Of a stretch of 64,000 nucleotides of DNA, positions 47,086-58,574 are shown piece after piece. Source of the stretch: Nectonema munidae. Lineage: Eukaryota > Nematomorpha > Nectonematoida > Nectonematidae. The notes beneath the pieces were generated by a model. That model ran no database searches, had not been told where the DNA came from, and saw nothing but the letters and a program-made list of their open reading frames with translations. Each line of letters begins with the position of its first letter. Position 1 is the stretch's first letter. The position numbers and the translations under genes were made by a program. The DNA lies in the NCBI GenBank assembly GCA_030549495.1, contig JAUIRK010000417.1, positions 83,056 to 147,055 on the forward strand. Direction: 5' to 3'.

Positions 47086-50000
47086 CCTTGTTTGTGTCTG
47101 CTTGTGTTTGAGTGCCCCATATTTACGCCTGCCTGTGTTTGAGTTCCTCCTTTTTGTGCCTGCCTCCTCCTTGTTTGTGCGTTTCTGTGTTTGAGTGGCC
47201 CCTTGTGCTTACCTGTGTTAAAGTGCTCCCTTTTTGTGCATGAATCTGTTTAAGTGCTTTCTGTTTGTGCTTGCGTGTGTAAGTGTTCCCTGTTTGTGCT
47301 TGCCTGTGTTTAAGTCCTCCCTGTTTGAGTGCTCTCTTTTTGTGCCTGTCTGTGTTTGAGTGCTCCCTTTTTGAGACTGCCTGTGTTTGAGTCCTCCTTG
47401 TTTGTGTCTGCCTGTGTTATAGTGCCTCATGTTTGTGTCGACCTGTGTTTGAGTGGTCTCTGTTTTGGCTGTATGTGTTTGAATGCTAACTGTTTGTTCC
47501 GTCCTGTGTTTGAGTGCCCTCTGTTGGTGCTTGCCTGTTTTAAAGTGCTCCCTTTTTGTGCCTGAATCTGTTTAAGTCCTCCCTGTTTGTGCCTGCCTGT
47601 GTTTGAATGCTCCCTTTTTGCGCCTGCCTGTGTTTGAGTGCTCCTTGTTTGTGTCTGCCTGTGTTAAAGTGCCTCATGTTTGTGTCGGCCTGCGTTTGAG
47701 TGCCTCCTGTTTTTATCTACCTGTTGTTTAAGTGCTCCCTGTTTGTGTCTGCTTGTGTTTGAGTGCCACATATTTATGCCTGCCTGTGTTTGAGTGCCAC
47801 CTTTTTGTGCCTGCCTGTGTTTGAGTCTTCCTTGTTTGTGCGTTCCTATGTTTGAGTGGCCCCTGTTGGTGTTACCTGTGATAAAGTGCTCCCTTTTTGT
47901 GCCTGAATCTGTTTAAGTGCTCCCTGTTTGTTCTTGCGTGTGTAAGTGTTCACTGTTTGTGCTTGCCTGTCTCTAAGTCCTCCCTGTTTGTGCCTGCCTA
48001 TGTTTGAGTGCTTCCTGCTTGAACCTGCCTCTGTTTGAGTGCTCCTTGTTTGTGTCTGCTTGTGTTATAGTGACCCATGTTTGGGCCTTCCTCTGTTTGA
48101 GTGCTCCCTGTTTTGCCTGAATGTGTTTGAGTGCTTCCTGTTTGTGCCTTCCTGTGTTTGAGTGCCCTCTGTTGGTGCTTGCCTGTGTTAAAGTGCTCCC
48201 TTTTTGTGCCTGAATCTGTTTAAGTGCTCCCTGTTTGTGCTTGCATGTGTTTAAGTGTTCCCTGTTTGTGCCTGCATGCGTTGAATTCCTCCATGTATTT
48301 GCCTGCCCGTGTTTGAGTGCTCCCTGTTTCAACCTGTCTGTGTTTAAGTGTAATAGTACCACATGTTTGTGACGGCCTCTTTTTGAGTGCTTCCTGTTTG
48401 TGCCTTCATTTGTTTGAGTGCCCCCTGTTGGTGTTTGAATGTGTGAAGGTGCTCCCTGTTTTAGTGCTCCTTGTTTGTCTGTCTGTGTTATAGTACCCCA
48501 TGTTTGTGCCTGCCTCTGTTTGAGTGCCTCCTGTTTTTACCTTTTGTGCCTTACTGTGTTTGAATGCCCTCTGTTGGTGCTTGTCTGTGTTAAAGTGCTC
48601 CCTTTTTGTGCCTGTTTCTGTTTAAGTGCTCCCTGTTTGTGCCTGCCTGTGTTTAAGTCCTCCCTGTTTTGCCTGCCTGTGTTTAAGTGCTTCCTGTTTG
48701 TGCCTGCCTGTGTTTAAGTGCTCCCTGTTGGTGCCTGCCATTGTTTAAGTGCTCCTGTTTGTTGCCTTTGTTTAAGTCCAACCTGTTGTTTAAGTGCTCC
48801 CTGTTTGTGCTTGCATGTGTTTAAGTGTCCCTGTTTGTGCCTGCCTGTGTTTAAGTCCTCCTGTTTGTGCCTGCCTGTGTTTGAGTGCTCCTTGTTTGTC
48901 TGCCTGTGTTTAGTGCCCCCTGTTTGTGCCTGCCTCTGTTTAAGTGCCTCCTGTTTTTGTATCTGTTATTTAAGTGCTCACTGTTTTTGTCTGCCTGTGT
49001 TTGAGTGCGCCCTGTTTGAGCCTGCCAGTGTTTGAGTGCTCCTTGTTTGTGTCTGCTTTGTTAAAGTGTCCCATGTTTGTTCCTGCCTCTGTTTGAGTGC
49101 CTCCTGTTTTTGCCCGTCTGTTGTTTAATTGCTCCCTGTTTGTGTCTTCCTGTGTTTGAGTGCCCAATATTTTTGTCTGCCTGTGTTTGAGTGCCTCCTG
49201 TTTGTGTCTGTCTGTGTTATAGTGCCCCATGTTTGTGCCCGCTTCTGTTTGAGTGCCTCCGGTTTTTGCCTGCCGCTTGTTTATGTGCTCACTGTATGTG
49301 CCTGCCTGTGTTTGAGTCCTCCTTGTTTGTGCGTTCCTGTGTTTGAGTGCCCCCTGTTGGTGCCTGCCTGTGTTTAAGTGCTCCCTGTTTCTACTTGCCT
49401 GTTGTTTAAGCCCTACCTGTCTTTAAGTGCTCCTTGTTTGTGCCTGATCGTGTTTGGGTGCTCCCTGTTTGAGCCTTCTTTGTTTGAATGCTCCTTGTTT
49501 GTCTGTCTGTATTATAGTACCCCATGTTTGTGCCTGCCTCTGTTTGAGTGCCTCCTGTTTTTACCTGTTTGTGCCTTCCTGTGTTTAAATGCCGCCTGTT
49601 GATGCTTGTCTGTGTTAAAGTGCTCCCTTTTTGTGTCTGTCCCTGTTTAAGTGCTCCATATTTGTACCTGCCTGTGTTTAAGTCCACTCTGTTTGTGCCT
49701 GCGTGTGTTGGGTTCATCCTCTTTGAGCTTGTCTGTGTTTAAGCGCCCCTGTTTGTGCCTGCCTGTCTTTAAGTGCTCCCTGTTTCTGCTTGTGTTTAGT
49801 GCCTCTTGTTTGTGCCTAGCCTGTGTTTGAGTCCTCCTTGTTTGTGCCTTTCATGTGTTTAAGTGTCCTCTGTTTGTGCCTGCCTGTTTTTAAGTCCTCC
49901 CTGTTTGTGTCTGCCTATGTTTAAGTGTCCCTTTTTGAGCCTGCCTGTGTTTGAGTGCTCCTTGTTTGTGCTTGCCTATGTTATAGTGCCTCATGTTTGT

Positions 50001-53000
50001 GCCTGCTTCTGTTTGAGTGCTTACTGTTTCTGCCTGCCTGTTGTTTGAGTTCTCCTTGTTTGCGTCTGCTTATGTTTAAGTGCCTCCTGTTTTTGCCTTC
50101 CTGTGTTTGAGTGCCCCTGTTGGTTCGTGCCTGCGTGCTCCTTGTTTGTGCCTTTCTCTATTTGAGTGGCTCCCTGTTTGTGCCTGCCTGTGTTTAAGTG
50201 CTCCCTTTTTGAGCCTGCCTCTGTTTAAGTGCTTCCTATTTGAGCTTGCCTGTGTTCAAGTGCTCCCTGTTTGAGCCTGCCTGTGTTTAAGTGCTCCTTG
50301 TTTGTGTCTGGCTTTATATGCCCCATGTTTGTGCCTGCCTCTGTTTGTGTGCGTCCTTTTTTTGCCTGCTTGTTGTTTAAGTGCTCCCTGTTTGTGTTTG
50401 CCTGTGCTTTAGTTCCCCATATTTGTGCCTGCCTGTGTTTGAGTGCCTCTCTGTTTGTGCCTGCCCGTGTTTCAGTCCTCCTTGTTTGTGCCTTCCTGTG
50501 TTTGAGTGCCCTCTGTTGGTGCTTGCTCGTGTTAAAATGCTCCATTTTTGTGCCTGAATCTGTTTAAGTGCTCCCTGTTTGTGCCTGCCTGTGTTTAAGT
50601 GCTCCCTTTTTGTTCCTTCCTGTGTTTGAGTCCTCCCTTTTTGTGCCTGCCTGTGTTTGGGTCCTCCTTGTTGAGCCTGCCTATGTTTGAGTGTCCCCTG
50701 TTATTGTGTTGCCTGTGTTATAGTGCCCCCTTTTTGTGCCTACCTCTGTTTAAGTGCCTCACACTTTTGCCTTTTTGCGTGCTTCCTGTGTTTGTATGCC
50801 CCCTATTGGTGCTTGCCTGTTTTTAAGCCCTCTCTTTTTGTGCCTGAATCTGTTTGAGTGCTCCCTGTTTGTGCTTACCTGTTTTTGAGTGTTCCTTGTT
50901 TGTGCCTGCCTGTGTTTTTGTCCTCCATGTTTGTGCCTATCTGTGTTTGAGTGCCCCCTGTTTGTGTCTGCCTGTGTTATAGTGCCCCATGTGTGTTCCT
51001 CCTTTTTTTCCTCATTTGTTTAAGTGTTCCTTATTTGTGTCTGCCTGTGTTTGAATGCCCCATATTTGTGCCTGCCTGTGTTTGAGTCCTCCTTGTTTGT
51101 ACGTTCCTGTGTTTGATTTAGCCCTGTTGGTGCTTGCCTGTGTTAAAGTGCTCCCTTTTTGTGCGTGTCTCTGTTTAAGTGCTCCATGTTTGTGCTTGCG
51201 TGTCTAATTGTTCCTTGTTTTTGCCTGCTGTGTTTAAGTCCTCCTGTTAGTGCTGCCTGTGTTGTGTGCCTTGACTGTGTTTGGGTGCTCCCTGTTGATT
51301 GAGTGATAGTTGCTTGTTCCTTTGTTGCTGCTTGCCTGTGTTAAAGTGCTCCCTTTTTGTGCCTGAATCTGTTTAAGTGCTCCCTGTTTGTGCTTGCGTG
51401 TTTAAGTGTTCCCTGTGTTTAAGTCCTCCCTGTTTGAACCTGTCTCTGTTTAAATGCTCCCTGTTTGTGCATGCCTGTGTTTAAATTCAAACTGTTTGTG
51501 CATGCGTGTGTTGGATGTCCCTGTTTGAGCCTGCCTGTTTTGAGTGCTCCCTTTTGAGCCTGCCTGTGTTTGAGTGCTCCTTGTTTGTGTCTGCCTGTGT
51601 TATAGTGCCCCTGTTGGTGCTTGCCTGTGTTAAAGTGCTAACTTTTTGTGCCTGTCTCTGTTTAAGTACTCGCTGTTTGTGCCTGCCTGTATTTAAGTCC
51701 ACCCTGTTTGTGCCTGCGTGTGTTGGGTTCTCCCTGTTTGCGCCTGCCTGTTGTTTAAGTGCTTCCTGTGTGTGTCTGCCTGTGCTTGAGTGCCCCATAT
51801 TTGTGCCTGCCTGTGTTTGAGTGCCTCCTATTTATGTCTGCCCGTGTTTCAGTCCACCTTGTTTGTGCGTTCCTGTGTTTGAGTGACCCCTGTTATTTCT
51901 TGCCTGTGTTAAAATGCTCTCTTTTTGTGAATGAATCTATTTAAGTGCTGCCTGTTTGTGCTTGTGTGTGTTTAAGTCCTCCCTGTTTGTGCCCGCCTGT
52001 GTTTAAGTCCTCCCTGTTTGTGCCCGACTGTGTTTAAGTCCTCGCTGTTTGTGCCTGCCTGTGTTTGAGTGCTACCTGGTTGAACCTGCCTGTGTTGAGT
52101 GCTGTGTTTGTGTCTTCCTGTGTTATAGTGCCCCATGTTTGAGTGCCTCCTGTTTTTGCCTTCCTGTGTTTGAATGCCTTCTGTTATTGCTTGCCTGTGT
52201 TAAAGTGCTCCCTTTTTGTGCGCGTCTCTGTTTGATTGCTCCCTGTTTTTGCCTATATGCGCTTGAGTAATCGTCGTTTGTTATTGCTTCCTGTTTGTGC
52301 CTCCCTGTGTCTGAGGGCTTGCCTGTGTTAAAGTGCTCCTTTTTATGCCTGAATCTATTTTAGTGCTCCCTGTTTGAGTGCTCCCTTTTTGTGTCTGCCT
52401 GTTGTTTAAGTGCTCCCTGTTTGTGTCTGTCTGTGTTTGAGTGCCCCATATTTGTGCCTGCTTGTGTTTAAGTGCCTGCCTGTGTTTGAGTCCTCCTTGT
52501 TTGTGCATTCCTGTGTTTGAGTGGCCCCTGTTGGTGCTTGCCTGTCTAAAGTGCTCCCTTTTTGTGCCTGAATCAGTTTAAGTGCTCCTTGTTTGTGCGT
52601 GCATGTGTTCCCTGTTTGTGCCTTCCGGTGTTTAAGTCCTCCCTGTTTGTGCCTTCCGGTGTTTAAGTCCTCCCTGTTTGTGCCTGCCTGTGGATGAGTG
52701 CTCCCTGTTGAACCTGCCTGTGTTTGAGTATTCCTTATTTGTGTCCGCCTGTGTTATAGTGCCACATGTTTGTGCCTGCCTCTGTTTTAGTGCCTCATAT
52801 TTTTGCCTGCTTCCTGTGTTTGTATGCCCCCTGCTGGTGCTTGCCTGTGTTAAAGCGCTCTCTTTTTGTGCCTTAATCTGTTTAAGTGCTCCCTATTTGT
52901 GTTTGCATGTCTTTAAGTGTTCCTGCCTGTGTTTAAGTCCTCCGTGTTTGCGCCTGCCTGTGTTTAAGTGCCAAATGTTTGTGTCTGCCAGTGTTATAGT

Positions 53001-53304
53001 GCCCCATGTGTGTTCATGCCTGTTGTTTAAGTGCTCCTTGTTGTGTCTGTCTGTGTTTGAATGCCCCATATTTGTGCCTGCCTGTGTTTGAGTCCTCCTT
53101 GTTTATGCGTTCCTGTGTTTGAGTTACCCCTGTTTTAAAGTGCTCCCTTTTTGTGCGTGTCTCTGTTTAAGTGCACCATGTTTGTGCTTGCGTGTCTAAT
53201 TATTCCTTGTTTGTGCCTGCCTGTATTTGAGTGCTACTTATTTGTGCCTGACTGTGTTTGGGTGCTCCCTGTTGATTGAGTGATAGTTGCTTGTTCCTTT
53301 GTTG

Positions 53305-53520
53305 CTGCTTGCCTGTGTTAAAGTGCTCCCTTTTTGTGCCTGAATCCGTTTAAGCGCTCCCTGTTTGTGCTTGCGTGTGTAAGTGTTCAAGTCCTCCCTG
53401 TTTGAACCTGCCTGTGTTAAAGTGCTCCCTTTTTGTGCCTGAATCCGTTTAAGCGCTCCCTGTTTGTGCTTGCGTGTGTAAGTGTTCAAGTCCTCCCTGT
53501 TTGAACCTGCCTGTGTTAGA
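53305..53520 (+). repeat. 108-bp perfect tandem duplication inside the array
   Basis: The block from about 53306 to 53413 repeats immediately. Its minus-strand frame shows the same peptide twice (TYTRKHKQGALKRIQAQKGS). Confidence 0.8.
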
Positions 53521-54197
53521 GTGCTCCTTGTTTGTGTCTGCCTGTGTTATAGTGCTTCCTTTTTGTGCCTTTCTCTGTTTAAATGCTCCCTGTGTTTAAG
53601 TCTCCCTGTTTGTGCCTGCGTGTGTTGGGTTGTCCTGTTTGAACCTGCCTGTGTTTAAGTGCTCCCTATTTCTGTTTGCCTATTGTTTAAGTCCTACCTG
53701 AGTTTAAGTGCTACTTGTTTGGGAATGTTTTTGAGTGCTTCCTGTTGGAGTTCTCCCTGTTTTTGTCTGTATGCCCTTGAGTGCTCGTCGTTTGTTCCTG
53801 ACAGTGTTTGAGTGCTCCCTGTTTTTGCATGTATATGCTTGAGTGCTTACTGTATCTGAATGCCCTCTGTTGGTGCTTGCCTGTGTTAAAGTGCTCCCTT
53901 TTTATGCCTGAATCTGTTTAAGTGCTCCATGTTTGTGCCTGCATGTTGTTTAAGTTCTCCCTGTTTGTGTTTGAGTGCTCCATGTTTTTACCTGTCTGAG
54001 TTTGAGTGTCCCATGTTTCGGTCTGCTTGTGTTTGAGTTTAAATGCTCCTGTTGTATGAATGTTCCATGTTTGCGCCTGAATGTTGTTTAAGTGCTCCCT
54101 GTTTGTGCCTGCATGTTGTTTATGTACTCCCTGTTTGTGATTGAGTGTTACCTGTTTGTGCCTGCATGTTGTTTGAGTGGCCCATGTTTGTGCTACC

Positions 54198-55361
54198 TTC
54201 CGTAAATTGTTACCACCGCAAAGATCATTGGTACCCCTAATAATTATTGATATCCTCCAGAAGGATCATTAGTAGACATAAAGATCAATGTTACACGCAG
54301 ATACGATAATTTACATAATGCATAAAAACGAATTAGCAAATCAGATTATCATCCAAATTAGTAGACTATATAAAATAAAATGAGAATAATTTATCTTTTA
54401 CTATATAAAATCTTAATCAAAAGTAGAATCTGTTTATTTAAATTAAAAATAAATTTGTGTAAATCTAATGAAATCTTTTAACTTTAATTTTTTATTTTAA
54501 AAATTAGGTAATAGAATTAAGAAAAAATAAAATTTATAAACTAAATAACTTAGTCTAATGAAAAAAACTATTATTAACACTTTACATATTTAAAAATTAT
54601 CTATAATGGTTATCCTTTATAGAAATCAAAATTTTAATACCATTAAAAACTTAGGCTTGAGTAGGGTTAGTTGGATGCTGGATTCTATAACTCAAGGTCT
54701 TGGGTTGGATCCCGCAACAAGCCTGCTTTCCTAGTTCGATACAAGCGGCGCAATTGTGCCTTCTCGATGAAAACACCCTAGGTACCTTAAAAAATAAACA
54801 AGAATATTGTTTTATTAAAAAAATAAATTTGAAATAGTAACAAACAAACTAAATTATCTTTCTTGAGAAGGGTAGGTATAAAATAAGTTGCAAAAATGTG
54901 AAAATTTATCTTCTATTTTTATTAACTCGATGACAATAATGTCCATGCGAACAATTTATAAAATATTTCTAAAAATATATTTTAATTTTTCAAAAATATT
55001 TAGTAAAATTTTTAATTTCCTTAAAATTAGAAAGCATATTTCATTCTCTTTTGTTTTTGACAATGTTATTTATTCAAAATATTAATTAAAATATATATTA
55101 CTAGAAATTGTAAGTTCTCTTGTATTTGATCATTATCACATAGCATACACTGTGTGAAAGACAGTTTTCGGTGATTGAAACCTCATCAATTTCACTTTTG
55201 GGTTCAAACTATAAGGTTTGAAATGGCATTTAATGGCTGCGGGTGGGCATAGACAATTAAAAGACTTTTTCACCCCCTTGAAATCCCTTTTTTTTCTTTT
55301 GTTCTCCCCCTTGAAAGGCATATTCATCCCTTTTAAATCCCTTTTTTTTCACCGCACGCTC
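54198..55361. other. AT-rich spacer splitting the 31-bp array
   Basis: 1.16 kb of ordinary AT-rich DNA with sharp edges against the array. It contains a tRNA-like sequence at 54662-54725 and, near its right edge, a short pair of CTTGAAATCCCTTTTTTTTC-type phrases (55279 and 55331). It may be an insertion into the array or a remnant of the original locus. Confidence 0.7.
54662..54725 (+). repeat. tRNA-like SINE head
   Basis: GGGTTAGTTGGATGCTGGAT resembles an A-box region, and GGGTTGGATCCCG about 35 bases later a B box. It is followed by non-tRNA sequence, as in tRNA-derived SINEs. Confidence 0.4.
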
Positions 55362-58146
55362 TCTGACTGTGCCTACCTGTGTTTGAGTGCTCCATGTTTG
55401 TGCTTGTCTGTGTTTGAGGGCTTACTGTTTGTGTCGACCTGTGTTTGAGTGCTCCATGTTTGTGTCTGTCTTGGTTTGAGTGTTCCCTGTGTTAGGGTGC
55501 TCCCTGTTTCTGCCTGGTTGTGTTTGAGTGCTCTCTATTTGTCGCTGCCTGTTGTATAAGTGCCCTTGTTTTTTGCCTGAGGCTACATGTTGTTTAAGTG
55601 CTCCCTATTTGTGCCTTACTGTGTTTGGGTCCTCCATGTTTGTACCTTCCTGTATCCTTGCCTGAGTTTGAGTGTCCTATATTTGTGTCTGCTTGTGTTT
55701 GAATGCTCTCTGTTTGTACCTGCTTGTGTTTGAGTGTTACCTGTTTGTCGCTGAATGTTGTTTAAGTGCTCCCTGTTTGTGTCTGCCTGTGTTTGAGTGC
55801 CCCATGTTTGTCTGTCTGTGTAATAGTACCCCATGTTTGTGCCTGCTTCTGTTAAAGTGACTCCTGTTTTAGCGTGCTTGTGTTAGAGTGCTTCCTGTGT
55901 TTGAGTGCCCCCTGTTTCTGCTTGCCTATCGTTTAAGTCCTAAGTGCTCCTTGTTTGTGCATGATCGTGTATGGGTGCTCCCTCTTGATTGAGTGCTAGT
56001 CGTTTATTCCTAACTGTGTTTGAGTGCTCCCTGTTTTTACCTGTATGTACTTGAGTGCTTCCTGTGTTTGTGTGCTCCCTGTTTGAGCTTGCCTATGTTT
56101 GAGTACTCCTTGTTTGTATCTGCCTGTATTATAGTGCCCCATGTTTAAGTGCATCCTGTTTTTGCTGCTTGTACCTTCCTCTGTTTGAATGCCCCCTGTT
56201 GGTGCTTGTCTGTGTTAAAGTGCTCCCTTTTTGTGCCTGTCTCTGTTTAAGTACTCCCTGTTTGTATTTAAGTCCAATTTTTTATGCCTGCGTAGCTGGA
56301 TTCTCTCTGTTCAAGCCTGCCTGTGTTTGAGTGCTCCCTGTTTGAGCGTGTCTGTGTTTAAGTGACCCTTTTTGCGTCTGCATGTGTTATAGTACCCCAT
56401 GTTAGTGCCTGCCTCTTGTTTTTGCCTGCATGTTGTTTACATGCTCCCTATTTGTGTCTGCCTGTGTTTGAGTGCCCCATATTTGTGCCTACCTGTGTGT
56501 GAGTGCCTCCTGTATGTGCCTGCCTGTGTTTGAGTACTTCTTGTTTATGCGTTCCTGTGTTTGAGTGGCCCCTGTTAGTGCTTGCCTTTCTTAAAGTGCT
56601 CCCTTTTTGTGCTTGCATGTGTTTAAGTGTTCCCTGTTTGTGCCTTCCGGTGTTTAAGTCCTCCCTGTTTGTGCCTGCCTGTGTTTGAGTGCTACGTGTT
56701 GAACCTGCCTGTGTTTGAGTATTCCATGTTTGAGCTTGTCTGTGTTTGAGTGCTCCTTGTTTGTATCTGCATGTGTTATAGTGCCCCATGTTTAAGTCCA
56801 TTCTGTTTTTGCTGCTTGTGCCTTCCTGTGTTTGAATGCACCTGTTGGTGCTTGTCTGTGTTAAAGTGCTCCCTTTTTGTGCCTGTCTCTGTTTAAGTGC
56901 TCCCTGTTTGTGCCTGTCTGTATTTAAGTCCAACTTTTTTGTGCCTGCGTGTGTTGGGTTCTCTCTGTTTGAGCCTGCCTGTGTTTGAGTGCTCCCTGTT
57001 TGAGCGTGGCTGTGTTTAAGTGATCCTTGTTTGTGTCTGCCTCTGTTATAGTACCCCATGTTTGTGCCTGCCTCTGTTTGAGTGCCTCTTGTTTTTGCCT
57101 GCATGTTGTTTACGTGCTCCCTCTTTGTGCCTGCCTGTGTTTGAGTGCCTCCTGTATGTGCCTGTCTGTGTTTGAGTAATTCTTGTTTATGCGTTCCTGT
57201 GTTTGAATGGCCCCTTTTAGTGCTTGCCTGTCTTAAAGCGCTCCCCTTTTGTGCCTGAAAGTGTTTAAGTGCTCCCTGTTTGTGCTTGCATGTGTTTAAG
57301 TGTTCCCTGTTTGTGCCTGCCTGTGTTTAAGTGCTCCTTGTTTGTGCCTGACCGTGTTTGGCTGCTCCTAGTTGATTGAATGCTCGTTGTTTGTTCCTGC
57401 CTGTTTTGAGTGGTCTCTGTTTTGCCTGTATGTGTTTGAATGCTTCCTGTCTGTTCCTTCCTGTGTTTGAGTGCCCTCTGTTGGTGCTTGCCTTTGTTAA
57501 AGTGTTCCCTTTTTGGGCCTGAATCTGTTTAAGTGCTCCCTATTTGTTCTTGCAAGTGTTTAAGTGTTCTCTGTTTGTACCTGCCTGTGTTAAAGTCCTC
57601 CCTGTTTGTGCCTGCCTGTGTTTGAGTGCTCCCTGTTTAAACATGCCTGTGTTTGAGTGCTCCTTGTTTGTCTGTCTGTGTAATAGTACCCAATGTTTGT
57701 GACTGCCTCTTTTTGAGTGCCTCCTGTTTTTGGCTACTTGTGTTTGAGTGCTTCCTGTTTGTGCCTTCCTGTGTTTGAGTGCACCCTGTTGGTACTTGCC
57801 TGTGTTAAAGTGCTCCCTGTTTGAGCCTACCTGTTTTGAGTGGTCTCTGTTTTGCCTGTATGTGTTTGAATGCTTCCTGTGTGTGCCTTCCTGTGTTTGA
57901 GTGCCCTCCGTTGGTGCTTGCCTGTGTTAAAGTGCTCTCTTTTTGTGCCTGAATCTGTTTAAGTGTCCACTATTTGTTCTTGCATGTGTTTAAGTGTTCT
58001 CTGTTTCTGCCTGCCTGTGTTAAAGTCCTCCCTGTTTGTGCCTGCCTGTTTTTGAGTCTCCGTGTTTGAACCTGCCTGTGTTTGAGTACTCCTTGTTTGT
58101 CTGTCTGTATTATAGTACACCATGTTTGTGCCTGCCTCTGTTTGAG
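55362..58146 (+). repeat. 31-bp minisatellite array, block 2 (~2.8 kb, about 90 units)
   Basis: Same unit and strand bias as block 1, with similar variant classes. It ends at CTGTTTGAGC, where the left inverted end of the MITE at 58148 begins. Confidence 0.95.
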
Positions 58147-58147
58147 C

Positions 58148-58574
58148 GGTCTTACTTTTTACCCAAACTCACCCAAACTCTACCAAACTCAAGTGTCTTA
58201 CTTTTTACCCAAACTCACCCAAACTCACCAAAACTCATTTTTAATTTTTCTTATTTTTTGATCCCTTCTTCTAAATATATATATTTTTTTGGCAGTGTGT
58301 ATTATGCAAGGGAAGTAGAAACTTCCATATCTGTACTGATGAACTTTTTATGATAAATCAATAGCATCGCCGGGATTTGAACCCAAAGGCTTTGGATCCT
58401 TAGGCGACGCCTCTACCTATCAGCCCACCAACCCAAATTATATTTGTATAAGACTAGATTTTTTAGTTAAATTCTGAACAATCTATTTAGAAGCTATAAC
58501 AGTAACCCTAAAAATGCAATAAAATATAACCGAGTTTGGGAGAGTTTGGTTTAGTTTGGGTAAAAAGTTAGCCC
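58148..58574. mobile_element. MITE with tRNA-like core, second copy, at the array-LINE junction
   Basis: Same element as 38422-38765. Its left end is duplicated (CTTACTTTTTACCCAAACTC at about 58151 and again at about 58197). The minus strand at 58365-58431 is tRNA-like (GGGTTCAAATCCCGG). The right side has CCTAAACGACC as in copy 1, while the left side abuts the 31-bp array and lacks that repeat. Confidence 0.7.

Larger units (their letters stand above)
40437..54197 (+). repeat. 31-bp minisatellite array, block 1 (~13.8 kb, about 440 units)
   Basis: The unit starts GTGCTCC(C/T)TG and continues with the core TTTGTGCCTGCCTGTGTTT, ending GA or AA; the total is 31 bases. The + strand consensus has a single A or two, so the strands are strongly asymmetric. 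Units vary (GTGCCCC, GTCCTCC, GTGTTCC starts). Because 31 is not a multiple of 3, three units cycle through all frames and create 60-130-codon pseudo-ORFs on both strands (Cys/Leu-rich on +, Gln/Thr/Lys-rich on -). These have no other sign of coding. Stretches near 42200-42450 and 43490-43620 look corrupted. Confidence 0.97.

Noticed and set aside
40694-58110. Dozens of 60-130-codon open frames on both strands within the array (Cys/Leu-rich on +, Gln/Thr/Lys-rich on -).
   Set aside because: They follow from a 31-bp repeat with few A residues; the peptide motif rotates with the frame and there is no other coding sign.
40437-58146. CRISPR-like or telomeric interpretation of the 31-bp repeat.
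   Set aside because: Units are head-to-tail without unique spacers, the host is eukaryotic, and the unit does not resemble telomere repeats.
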